Assembly (NCBI RefSeq): GCF_900142845.1
Contig: NZ_FSRU01000001.1
Coordinates: forward strand, 3,596,001 to 3,660,000
DNA from: Paraburkholderia phenazinium
Lineage (GTDB): Bacteria > Pseudomonadota > Gammaproteobacteria > Burkholderiales > Burkholderiaceae
Length of the DNA stretch: 64,000 nucleotides
Reading direction: 5' to 3'
In this document: in pieces, positions 35,371 through 43,546 of the stretch
How positions within the stretch are numbered: the stretch's first letter is position 1
How the letters are laid out: each line of letters begins with the position of its first letter
The notes under the pieces: model-generated
What the model was told of the DNA's origin: nothing
The model's input: the letters and a program-made list of their open reading frames with translations, nothing else
Database searches by the model: none
Translations under genes and position numbers: made by a program

Positions 35371-36801
35371 TCAGGCCTCGGCCTTCGCGTCCAGTTCGGC
35401 GACCAGCGCCTGAACCCAGTCGTCCGGGATGATCGGCTGGTGGTAGGTGCACTCGCCCGAAACAACGGTCGAGCCATGCAGGCGCCCGTCGGGGATCAGC
35501 ACCATGTCGCCTTCGTTCATCTTCAGTTGCATGCCGACGTTGCCCCAGAACAGCATTTCGCCTTCCTGAATGGTCACGAGCCGGTGGTCGTTGTGCACGT
35601 GAGTGGTCGAACACATCTCATGCGGTTCGACGAAAGTTTCGCGGTCGATGCCGGGGCACTCCGCGTCGATGCGCGTGCTGATGCGATGCGCGAACTCGAC
35701 GTAACGGCGAATCGACGACAGCCACAGCAGTTGCTCGCCGAGATCCCAGCGGCCGCGCTCGGCGAGCCGCTCGGCGGCCGCCACGCCCTGCACGGTCTGG
35801 GCGAAAGCCGCCGCACCGAACTCGTCTTCGATGCCCTGCAACGCCTGCGTGAAGCGCGACGCCAGTTCGGCTTTGCGTTCGGCCGCATCGCCGCGGCGTC
35901 GCCCGGCGGGCTGCAAATGCGCACACGCACGTTCGAGCGCGAGGCCGAACGCCAGCCACTCGGCTTGCGCGGCAAAGGCCGCACCGGCGAGTGCGAACGC
36001 GCGATCCGGCCGGCGTCCCAGCGCATACAGCAGATTGCACTTCGCCATGCTGGTGGGCAGATAGAACTGCCAGTAAGCGTGTTGCTGACGCGTCACGCCG
36101 CAGGCACCTGCTACCCGCTGCAACAGCGCGTCGTCAGGCAGATCGCCCTCGAGCGTGGGCCGCAGGTCGGCCGGCAACATGTCGAACAGGCCGCTCGCGG
36201 TAGCACGGGCGAGCGCACGGCGCTTCGACGGCGCCAGAGCCCAGCGCTGGACCATGATGAAGCGCAGCCCTTCCTCGATGTAGTCGTTGCGCATGAGCCG
36301 CTCGAACGTCTCGCTCCAGAAGGCGGTTTCGTCGTCGACGATGCGGGCAAGCCGCGCGCTCGCCGCCGCGGCCTCCGTTTCGATGACGTGGTCCTGCGCG
36401 AGATATTCGAACGCGTAGGCTTCGAGGAACGGGGCAAGCTGCGCGCCACGTACCTGCACCTCGTCGCGGTAGAACTCGCTGAAGTGCTGCCATTCCAAGG
36501 CGTCCGCACTGCGTGGCAGGCGCGCGATGCCCAGCTCGTAGATCGACAGCAGCGTCCGGTTCGAAGCAAGCGACGGCAGGCGGCTCACATTGTGCTGACG
36601 CACCGGCTTGGCGAATTTCAGAAACTCGAAGTCTTCGGGACGCAACGGACGGCGGTGATAGTCGTCGTCAAGCAGCAGCTCGTCGACGGTGGCGCTGCGA
36701 AACGAGTGAGCAGCGGCGAACTGCTTGATCAGTTCTACGTATTGTTCGCTCTTGCCGGCGAACGGCGCAAAGTCGAATAGCAAAGGCGTAGCTTGCGTCA
36801 T
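35371..36801 (-). CDS. grbE: SznF-like heme-oxygenase-like diiron oxygenase plus cupin, graminine N-N bond enzyme (GrbE-like)
   Basis: A 476-residue protein, about the length of SznF, the streptozotocin N-nitroso synthase. Residues 80-370 are an all-helical heme-oxygenase-like region rich in Glu/His/Asp (EWQHFSEFYRDE at 103-114, QDHVIETE at 136-143). Residues 390-460 are a cupin: His401, His403 and His406 in THVHNDHRL, Glu413/Glu415, and motif 2 GDMVLIPDGRLHG with His442. In SznF the diiron domain hydroxylates a modified arginine and the cupin rearranges it to build the N-N bond. Here the equivalent product would be graminine's C-diazeniumdiolate. ATG at 36801 has AGGA upstream and a Fur-box-like site lies 128 bases ahead, so this gene probably opens the operon ending with the exporter. 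Individual iron ligands in the helical domain are not assigned with certainty. Confidence 0.82.
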   Translation of the reverse strand: MTQATPLLFDFAPFAGKSEQYVELIKQFAAAHSFRSATVDELLLDDDYHRRPLRPEDFEFLKFAKPVRQHNVSRLPSLASNRTLLSIYELGIARLPRSADALEWQHFSEFYRDEVQVRGAQLAPFLEAYAFEYLAQDHVIETEAAAASARLARIVDDETAFWSETFERLMRNDYIEEGLRFIMVQRWALAPSKRRALARATASGLFDMLPADLRPTLEGDLPDDALLQRVAGACGVTRQQHAYWQFYLPTSMAKCNLLYALGRRPDRAFALAGAAFAAQAEWLAFGLALERACAHLQPAGRRRGDAAERKAELASRFTQALQGIEDEFGAAAFAQTVQGVAAAERLAERGRWDLGEQLLWLSSIRRYVEFAHRISTRIDAECPGIDRETFVEPHEMCSTTHVHNDHRLVTIQEGEMLFWGNVGMQLKMNEGDMVLIPDGRLHGSTVVSGECTYHQPIIPDDWVQALVAELDAKAEA

Positions 36802-36928
36802 GGCAATAGTTCCTGTGAATGACTCGGAAGTGGACGGCGCAACGATGCCGGCATGGCGTGCGGAGCGTGCTTCACAATCCGCCGCCGGACGGCAGGCGCA
36901 CAACCGGCTCAACATCTCGAATATAAAT

Positions 36929-36947
36929 GTTAATGATTCTCATTTAT
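36929..36947 (-). promoter_or_regulatory. Fur box before the graminine/NRPS operon
   Basis: GTTAATGATTCTCATTTAT on the plus strand matches 13 of 19 positions of the Fur consensus GATAATGATAATCATTATC, in a clearly AT-rich patch. It sits 128 bases upstream of the SznF-like start and should repress the operon when iron is replete. Confidence 0.8.
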
Positions 36948-37062
36948 ACAAAATTAGACATGATGCCCTGTCTTGTCAAGATCTTTCAAGTCCTTTCAGG
37001 TCAGCCTGCTTCCGGGACGACTGCTTTTCCGTTGCGCGATGGGCGTAATGCACTGACACCAA

Positions 37063-37093
37063 CGCGCGGCCCGCTGTGAAGCGGAGCCGCGCG
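37063..37093 (-). terminator. Second terminator hairpin after the TonB receptor
   Basis: The outer arms CGCGCGGC/GCCGCGCG (37063-37070 and 37086-37093) enclose CCGCT-GTGA-AGCGG, giving 13 pairs with one bulged A. No U-run follows on the minus strand, so it probably acts with its neighbour. Confidence 0.55.
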
Positions 37094-37103
37094 TCTCACA
37101 ACC

Positions 37104-37132
37104 GGCACGCGCATCGCATTGATGCGCGTGCC
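37104..37132 (-). terminator. First terminator hairpin after the TonB receptor
   Basis: GGCACGCGCATC and GATGCGCGTGCC form a perfect 12-bp stem with a five-base loop, 14 bases past the receptor stop codon. Together with the hairpin at 37063-37093 it should insulate the receptor from the graminine operon, which has its own Fur site in between. Confidence 0.65.
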
Positions 37133-37146
37133 TCGACCGCTTCGAT

Positions 37147-39348
37147 TTAGAAGTCGGTGCGCACCGTCAACATCAGGTTGCGCCGGTCGCCGAACTCGCT
37201 AAAGAACGTACCTGGCGGACGGATGTAGTACTCGCGATTGAACATGTTGTTCAACGTCAGCGAGGCGTTGACGTGCTTGTTGAAACGATAGCCCACTTGC
37301 GCGTTGAAGATGGCGTAGCCGCCCTGCTCGACACCGCGCGTGATCGCGCTCTGCGCCAGCATCCCGCCGCCGATCGTCACACCGTTCAGGAATCCTTGCG
37401 AAAGACGGTAGGTCGTCCAGAGCTTGAACAGGTGCTTGGGATCGGTGCCGTCCGAATAATTGGCCGTCTGGTTCGTGAAGTCCTGGTTCAGGTACGTATA
37501 GCCCGCGTACACATTCCAGTCCGGCAGCGGCTGGCCCGTGACTTCGAATTCGAAGCCCTCGTTGCGCGCCCCGCCGCCTGCGATCGAACCGGTCGGATTG
37601 TTGGGATCCGCAATCGCGACGTTGTCGGTGTCGATGCGGAACAACGCCGCGGTCACACCGAGCCGCCCATTCAGGAAATTACCCTTCAGGCCGGTTTCGT
37701 ACTGCTGGCCGGTTGCCGGCGGCAAAGCGCCGCCGGTGTAGGTCGTCGCCGTCTGCGGCGAGAACACCTTCGAGTAGCTGACGTAAGCGCTCAACCATGG
37801 AACGATGTCATAGACGAGCGCCGCGGACGGGAGGAACTTGCCGTTCATCCGCGTGCTGGTGGTCCAGTCGGACACCGTCGGCAAGATGCTTTGCGATTCT
37901 TCGTTGAAGAAGGTTTCGCGCGCACCGAGCACGAGCGTCAGCGGCTTGGCGAGATGAATCCGTCCCTGCGCGTACACGCCGTACTGCTCCGTGCGGATGT
38001 TGGAGCCGTAGGTGAACGGTATGTTGACCTGCGGGACCGAGTCCGGATCGAAGACGTTGTATGCCCCGCCGAACGGACCGTCGAGCGAAGCAAAGCCCGA
38101 CTCCGTGGTCTCCTTGAGCAGCGAGTAGTTCGCGCCAATGGTGAACGTATGCGTCTGGCCGAACAACTGAACCGGGCCTGAGACGTTCGTGTCCGCGCCG
38201 AACCAGTCGTAGGTGATGCGTTGCCGCTGGTCGGCATAGTCGGCGTAACCGTTTTGGCTCACACCCGGCCCGGAATACGCGTACTCGCCCGACTGCAGTT
38301 CATGGCGATAGAACAACGTGGTCTGCGATTTCCAGTCGTTCTCGAAGCGGTGCGTCAGGTTCAGGTTGGTTTCCGCCAGCGACGTGTAGGCATAGTTCCA
38401 GCTCGGGCTGAAGTTCTGCGAATACGAACTCGGCAGCCGCGTACCGGCAGCCGTGCCACCAACGCCATAGTCGAAGCCCGACACCGGATCGACCTCATAG
38501 GCGGCCGACAGCGCGATCGTCGTACGCGGGTTGATGTCGTAGTCGAGCGCGCCGTAGGCCATGAAGGTCTTCTCGCGCACGCCATCCACGGATTTCAGCC
38601 CGTCGCTGCCGACGATCACTGCACGGCCGCGCAACGAGCCGTCCTTGTTGAGCGGCCCGGTGACGTCGACCATCTGACGCACGCTGCCGAAGGTACCCAC
38701 CTGCGTCTCGGTGGAGATATGGAAGGTATCCAGCGGGCGCTTGCGCACCAGGTTGACCGTGCCGCCCGGGTCGGTCGGGTCGGCTGCGCCGGTCATCACG
38801 CCTTCCGGTCCGCGAAACACTTCGACGCGATCGTACATGGCCAGGTCGAACTGGGTCTGGTACTGCAGGCCGCTGACGACCGATACGCCATCGAACTCGA
38901 TACCCAGATAATTGCCGCGCGCCTTGTAGTAGGCGGTGCCGTCGCCATAGTAAAGCGACTCGACGCCCGTGACATACAGCAACGCGTCCTGGATCCTCGT
39001 CATGTTCTGGTCGTCCATGCGCTGACGCGTCAGCACCGAAACCGATGCCGGGATCTCCTTGAGCGGCTGCGCCGTCTGCCCGGCGACCGTCGCGCTGGTA
39101 GCGGCGTAAGAGCCACTGCCCTCGGTGGTGGCGTCGGCGGTGCTCGTCACGCTGACGGCCGGCAGCACGTTGTCGCTGGCCGTCGTGCTGGCGGCGCTGG
39201 TCGTGCCCGTCGTGCCGGCAGGCGTCGTTTGCGCACGGGCGTGGCCGGCCCAGATTGCGAGCAGCGAGATCGCTACCGGTGTCAGCCGGGAATGCAACGA
39301 GCGAGCTTTGGCTCGTCGTGTCTGGCAAAGGTCCATGGTTATTTTCAT
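37147..39348 (-). CDS. TonB-dependent ferric-siderophore receptor
   Basis: A 733-residue outer-membrane transporter, the usual size for a hydroxamate-type siderophore receptor. A signal peptide ends at GHARAQ near residue 39. A Thr/Ser-rich segment follows, then a TonB-box-like VLPAVSVTS, the plug (LKEIPASVSVLTRQRMDDQNM, EVFRGPEGVMTG and GGTVNLVRKRP) and a 22-strand barrel ending in LTVRTDF with the terminal Phe. There is no N-terminal signalling (STN) domain, so no sigma-regulator partnership is expected. ATG at 39348 is preferred to 39381; a third Met at 39336 is also possible. It is monocistronic, with a strong Fur box about 220 bases upstream and double hairpins after it. Its presumed ligand is the siderophore made by the flanking genes. 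Confidence 0.92.
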   Translation of the reverse strand: MKITMDLCQTRRAKARSLHSRLTPVAISLLAIWAGHARAQTTPAGTTGTTSAASTTASDNVLPAVSVTSTADATTEGSGSYAATSATVAGQTAQPLKEIPASVSVLTRQRMDDQNMTRIQDALLYVTGVESLYYGDGTAYYKARGNYLGIEFDGVSVVSGLQYQTQFDLAMYDRVEVFRGPEGVMTGAADPTDPGGTVNLVRKRPLDTFHISTETQVGTFGSVRQMVDVTGPLNKDGSLRGRAVIVGSDGLKSVDGVREKTFMAYGALDYDINPRTTIALSAAYEVDPVSGFDYGVGGTAAGTRLPSSYSQNFSPSWNYAYTSLAETNLNLTHRFENDWKSQTTLFYRHELQSGEYAYSGPGVSQNGYADYADQRQRITYDWFGADTNVSGPVQLFGQTHTFTIGANYSLLKETTESGFASLDGPFGGAYNVFDPDSVPQVNIPFTYGSNIRTEQYGVYAQGRIHLAKPLTLVLGARETFFNEESQSILPTVSDWTTSTRMNGKFLPSAALVYDIVPWLSAYVSYSKVFSPQTATTYTGGALPPATGQQYETGLKGNFLNGRLGVTAALFRIDTDNVAIADPNNPTGSIAGGGARNEGFEFEVTGQPLPDWNVYAGYTYLNQDFTNQTANYSDGTDPKHLFKLWTTYRLSQGFLNGVTIGGGMLAQSAITRGVEQGGYAIFNAQVGYRFNKHVNASLTLNNMFNREYYIRPPGTFFSEFGDRRNLMLTVRTDF

Positions 39349-39569
39349 CGTGGCAGGCAAATTTTCAGCGTGAAGACACACCCCCCGTTCGTCCCATTGA
39401 AATGGACTCCTAACGAGATGTGTCAGGATGATGTATTCGTTGCGAAGGTGACTCGCGGCTTTGCACTTCCCCTAGTACCGCGACCGGCGATAAGCCGCTC
39501 TCGCGCATCGATGCACGGCGCAGATGTCGTGCGCCATGCATCACGTTATCGCGAATGAGATGTTATTCG

Positions 39570-39588
39570 ATAATGATTCTCATTTGCA
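39570..39588 (-). promoter_or_regulatory. Fur box before the TonB receptor
   Basis: GATAATGATTCTCATTTGC matches 15 of 19 Fur consensus positions, the best site in the window. It lies between the permease stop (39646) and the receptor start. The roughly 220-base distance to the start codon implies a long leader. Nothing else is seen in 39349-39645. Confidence 0.85.
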
Positions 39589-39645
39589 AATTATTTTACG
39601 TTCGATGGGGTGATTCGTGGCAATCCCGTCACGCTCCAGCGCGCC

Positions 39646-41685
39646 TCAGGTGGACGAAACCGTCTTGCGCAACGTCAGCGCGATCAGATACGGACCGCCG
39701 ATTAGTGTCGCCACGAGGCCCGCCGGCATCTCCAGCGGGAACACGAGCTGCCGGCCGAGCCAATCCGCGAAGCCCATCAGCAGGGCACCGAAGATGGCAG
39801 CCACGAACATCTGCACGGCCGGCCTGCGTGCGCCGGAAAAGCGGGCGATATGCGGCGCAATCAGGCCGACGAAGGACAACGGCCCCACCAGCAGCGTGGA
39901 CGTGGCCGTCAACAGCGACGCCAGCAAGAGGATCGCGAGCCGCGCCCGCACCACCGGCACACCGAGGCTGCCCGCCATCGGCGCGCCAAGACCGAGCGTT
40001 TCGAGCCAGCGCGCCATCAACGGTCCGAGCACCAATGCCATGAGCGCGATTGCGCCCGCTGCATACGCCGCGACGGGTTCGACGTAATAGGTCGAGCCGA
40101 CCACAAAATTCATCAGGAGACCTGCGCGTGGATCGTTGCTGGCTAACAGCGCGCCGACGACCGCCTGAAACAGCGCGCTGATCCCCACGCCGATCAGCAG
40201 CAGCCGCTCGGGTGCGAACGAGGCCCGGCCGCCCAGCCACAATAGCAGCGCAAGCGTCGTCATAGCGCCGGCGAGGCAACCGGCGAACAGGAAGCCCGGC
40301 GTCGGCTCGAGTCCGGCGAACAGCACGACGACGATACCGAGCGCACCGCCCGAGCTCACCCCGAGCAGGTCGGGGCTCGCCATCGGATTGGCCGTGACGC
40401 GCTGGATCAGCGTGCCGGCAATCGCCAGCAATACGCCCGCCGCCATCGCCGCGACCGTATGCGGCAGTCGCCAGAACAGCAACGCGTCGATCTGCGCGAG
40501 ACTGGAGACGCGCCAGCCATCGAGGCCGCGCGACACGGCAAAGGTCAGCAGGGTCACCGCCACGAGGCCGACGATCGCCCACGGCAGACGCGTCGCCAGC
40601 TTGCCCGGCGGTGCGTGCGCGATAGCGCTCGCATGCAGGTCCGGCTGGCTGCGCAGGCGCGGCAGCAACAGCAGGAGCAACGGCACGCCGAGCAGCGACG
40701 TGACCGTGCCGGTGGGCACCAGATGCGAGGAGAACAGTTCCGTCGTGGACATCGCCTGGACGATTTCGTCCGTCGCCCACAGCAGTGCGGCGCCGAGGCA
40801 CGGCGCCCAGATCAGGCGCTGTCTGAGGCGCCTCGCACCCGCGAGGCGCGCGAGCGTGGGCGCGGCCAGACCGACGAAGCCGATCACGCCCACCGCCGAC
40901 ACGACGCAGGCCGTCAACACCACCGCGATCAGCAGCGCGGCAAAGCGCGTGCGTTGCAACGAGATGCCGAGACTCTGCACGGTCGAATCGCCCGCCTCGA
41001 ACACGCCGAGCGGACGGCGTAGCAGGCCGGTGGCGACCACGCAAGCAAGTACGCTCCACAGAAGCTGGCGGCTTTCCTGCCAGCCGCTCTGGTCGAGCGC
41101 CCCGCCGCCCCAGATCATCAGGCCGCGCAACAGGTCGAAGTTCGACATGGCGATGGCGAGACTGATGGCGCCGCAATACAGGTTCACGATCATCCCCGAC
41201 AGGATGACCGCCAGCGACGACATGCGCTGCCGCCACGCGAGCCCGAACACGAGCAGCATCGCCAGCCCGCCGCCGGCCAGCGCCACGACCATGCGGCCGC
41301 CGGCGAGCCACGCCGGCGCCCACAGTTCGGCCATGGTCAGCGCGAGATACGCGCCGGGGAAAATACCGAGCGTCATCGGCTCGGCCAGCGGATTGCGCAG
41401 CACCTGCTGCGCCAGCGTACCCGCCAGCGCCAGCGCGCCGCCGCACAGCAGCGTCATGGCGATGCGCGGCAGCATGCTGTCGCGTACCAGTACCTGATGC
41501 AGGTCCGTGCGGTTCGGTGCGGTCAGCGTAGTCCAGAACGACGCACCGCTCAGTTGCGCATGAATGGAAAGGACTGCCAGGATCAGAGCGACGACACCCA
41601 GCACGCCAACAAGGGCGGCGCGAAAGTCGCGCACTGTGTCCGGCGCGGGAGAAGCAGCAAGATTACGCAACGCCGCCTCCGCCAT
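39646..41685 (-). CDS. Double-length ferric-siderophore ABC permease (FhuB-like)
   Basis: A 679-residue inner-membrane permease made of two FecCD/BtuC-type halves in one chain, as in FhuB, with about 20 hydrophobic segments. Each half carries the conserved pattern: LAEPMTLGIFPGAYLAL near residue 110 with GVIGFVGLAAPTLAR in the first, and MASPDLLGVSSGGALGIV with LVGPLSFVGLIAPHIARF in the second. It imports iron-siderophore from the periplasmic binding protein. ATG at 41685 overlaps the binding-protein gene by 23 bases, indicating translational coupling; the upstream extension to 41760 lies inside that gene. It is the last gene of the MbtH-led operon. Confidence 0.9.
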   Translation of the reverse strand: MAEAALRNLAASPAPDTVRDFRAALVGVLGVVALILAVLSIHAQLSGASFWTTLTAPNRTDLHQVLVRDSMLPRIAMTLLCGGALALAGTLAQQVLRNPLAEPMTLGIFPGAYLALTMAELWAPAWLAGGRMVVALAGGGLAMLLVFGLAWRQRMSSLAVILSGMIVNLYCGAISLAIAMSNFDLLRGLMIWGGGALDQSGWQESRQLLWSVLACVVATGLLRRPLGVFEAGDSTVQSLGISLQRTRFAALLIAVVLTACVVSAVGVIGFVGLAAPTLARLAGARRLRQRLIWAPCLGAALLWATDEIVQAMSTTELFSSHLVPTGTVTSLLGVPLLLLLLPRLRSQPDLHASAIAHAPPGKLATRLPWAIVGLVAVTLLTFAVSRGLDGWRVSSLAQIDALLFWRLPHTVAAMAAGVLLAIAGTLIQRVTANPMASPDLLGVSSGGALGIVVVLFAGLEPTPGFLFAGCLAGAMTTLALLLWLGGRASFAPERLLLIGVGISALFQAVVGALLASNDPRAGLLMNFVVGSTYYVEPVAAYAAGAIALMALVLGPLMARWLETLGLGAPMAGSLGVPVVRARLAILLLASLLTATSTLLVGPLSFVGLIAPHIARFSGARRPAVQMFVAAIFGALLMGFADWLGRQLVFPLEMPAGLVATLIGGPYLIALTLRKTVSST

Positions 41686-42670
41686 TGTCGATGGTAGCCA
41701 GCGCCGCTGCGACCGCTTGTGCGAAACGCTGCATCGAAACCAGTCCTCCGTAAGGCGCAATCACGGGCAGCACGGCCACGCGGCGCTCGCGCACCACCGG
41801 CAGCGCCTGCCAGATCGCATTGCGCGCGAGACCGGCGCGCGCGGACGGCGCCACCGGACCCACCAGCAGCACGCTCGCCTGCGGCACCTCGACGAGGCGC
41901 TGCACCGGCACCAGCGCGAAGCCGGACTCGGTACTCCACGGGCTGCCGCCCGTGGCGGGATTCGCGGCGTTGCCGACCGCGAGCTTCTGCAACATCTCGT
42001 CGAACAGGCTGCCGCGCGCATAGACACGCAAATGGCGATCGTCGACCAGATCGGCGACGAGCACCGGCGCGCGCAGCAACGCTGGGCGCGCGGCGAGTTG
42101 CGCGCGGATCTCGGCCGTGTTGCGCTCAGTTGCGGCGATCAGGCTCGTCGCGTGTTCCGGACGTTGCAGCCGCGCGGCGAGCTCGGCGGTTTCGCCGAGC
42201 AGCGCCGGGTATGGCGCGTCGCTCGACATGTAGGCGCCGAGCGTAATCGTCGGCGCGAGGCGCTCGAGCCAGGGTTTGGCCGGCGCGTGGCCGGGCGTAA
42301 TGATCATCAGGTCGGGCGCGAGCGCCTGCAACATCTCGAAGTTCGGCTGGTATAGCAGCCCGATATTGGCCACGCTGACGGGCAGCGGCGGCTCGACGAT
42401 CGTGCTGCGGTACCAGTCCGGTAGCGGTGTGCCGATGGGGGTCACGCCAAGCGCGAGCAACGTTTCGGTCAACTCCCAGTTGAGCGTGACGATGCGGTGC
42501 GGCGCGAGATTGGCGGGCGTCGCTGTGCTTGTCGCGCTGTATGCGTTCGCCGCACCGAATGCGCTGAATGCACAGGACGTACCGAGCGCGCCGAGTCCCG
42601 CGAGCAGCCGGCGGCGCTGCGGGTCCGGCATCGCTCCATCGCGCGTGGGTCGAATCAGGGACTTCGTCAT
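41663..42670 (-). CDS. Periplasmic siderophore-binding protein (FhuD-like)
   Basis: A 335-residue class III substrate-binding protein of the FhuD/FepB family. The N-terminus has an RRRLLAGLGALG signal that could use the Tat route (twin Arg) and ends near an Ala-rich segment. The body has HRIVTLNWELTETLLALGVTPIG, PDLMIITPGHA and a long helix joining two lobes, as in FhuD. It would deliver the ferric siderophore from the outer-membrane receptor to the permease. Its ATG overlaps the ATPase stop codon by four bases (ATGA). The FhuD type, rather than catecholate or citrate type, fits a peptide siderophore. Confidence 0.9.
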   Translation of the reverse strand: MTKSLIRPTRDGAMPDPQRRRLLAGLGALGTSCAFSAFGAANAYSATSTATPANLAPHRIVTLNWELTETLLALGVTPIGTPLPDWYRSTIVEPPLPVSVANIGLLYQPNFEMLQALAPDLMIITPGHAPAKPWLERLAPTITLGAYMSSDAPYPALLGETAELAARLQRPEHATSLIAATERNTAEIRAQLAARPALLRAPVLVADLVDDRHLRVYARGSLFDEMLQKLAVGNAANPATGGSPWSTESGFALVPVQRLVEVPQASVLLVGPVAPSARAGLARNAIWQALPVVRERRVAVLPVIAPYGGLVSMQRFAQAVAAALATIDNGGGGVA

Positions 42671-43458
42671 CGCGGAAACCCGATGGCATAGCCAGTCTGC
42701 GGATCCGTCAGCACGCCCATCGGCACGCCGTAGATCGCCTCCAGACTGTCGGGGCGCATGATTTCCGCCGGACTCGCCTGCATCAACACCTTGCCGCCGC
42801 GCAGCGAGATCAGTTCGTTGCAGAAGCGCGTCGCCATGTTCACGTCATGCAGCACGACGATCGCGGTCATGCCGCGCTTTTCGCACAGCGAACGAATCAG
42901 GCCCAGTACTTCGATCTGGTGGCTGATGTCGAGCGCCGAGGTGGGTTCGTCGAGCAGCACGCAGCGGCTGTTCTGCGCAATCAGCATGGCCAGCCAGACG
43001 CGCTGGCGTTCACCGCCCGAGAGATTGTCGACCGCGCGGTCCGCGTAGCGGGCGACGTCGGTCCATGCCATCGCCTCCTCGACGCGCTCGCGGTCGTCCG
43101 CGGTGACGCGGCCCAGCGCGCCATGCCAGGGATAGCGGCCGAGCGCGACCAGTTCGCGCACCAGCAGGCCATCGGTGGACGGTGTGTACTGCGGCAGATG
43201 CGCAACCTGTTGCGCGAAACGCCGGTGCGGCCAGCTCGCGAGCGGCGCGCCGTCGAAATGAATGCTGCCGCGCGTCGGCTGATGCAGGCGGGCCAGCAGC
43301 CGCATCAACGAGGTCTTGCCCGACCCGTTATGACCGATCAGGCCTACGACCTGGCCCGGCGCGATATCGAGCGAAATGGATTGCAACAGCAGCCGGTCGC
43401 CGATCGAAAAGTCGACGCCGGAAAGCTGGTAAAGCGAGGAACCGCTTGATGACTGCAT
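42667..43458 (-). CDS. Siderophore ABC transporter ATPase (FhuC-like)
   Basis: A 263-residue ATPase that powers the adjacent permease. It has Walker A GHNGSGKT at 42-49, Q-loop at LPQ near 90, signature LSGGE at 146-150, Walker B CVLLDEP at 166-172, and the H-loop His in VVLHDVN. All catalytic motifs are intact. Length and sequence are typical of FhuC/FecE. The start ATG at 43458 follows the terminal NRPS gene by 88 bases, so import genes are transcribed together with biosynthesis genes. Confidence 0.92.
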   Translation of the reverse strand: MQSSSGSSLYQLSGVDFSIGDRLLLQSISLDIAPGQVVGLIGHNGSGKTSLMRLLARLHQPTRGSIHFDGAPLASWPHRRFAQQVAHLPQYTPSTDGLLVRELVALGRYPWHGALGRVTADDRERVEEAMAWTDVARYADRAVDNLSGGERQRVWLAMLIAQNSRCVLLDEPTSALDISHQIEVLGLIRSLCEKRGMTAIVVLHDVNMATRFCNELISLRGGKVLMQASPAEIMRPDSLEAIYGVPMGVLTDPQTGYAIGFPR

Positions 43459-43546
43459 AACTCACGCCGTAGCTTGATTGAAAGTGGGTAGGAGGACGTA
43501 GCGGTTTCGCTTGCGCGACCGTCGCCGCGATTGTTATGGGGTGAGG

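Noticed and set aside
34118..36801. Treating the two N-oxygenase-like genes as an ornithine hydroxylation/acylation pair for hydroxamates
   Set aside because: Neither shows the FAD/NADPH motifs of PvdA-type monooxygenases or an acyltransferase motif. Their motifs are those of YqcI/YcgG and HDO-cupin proteins.
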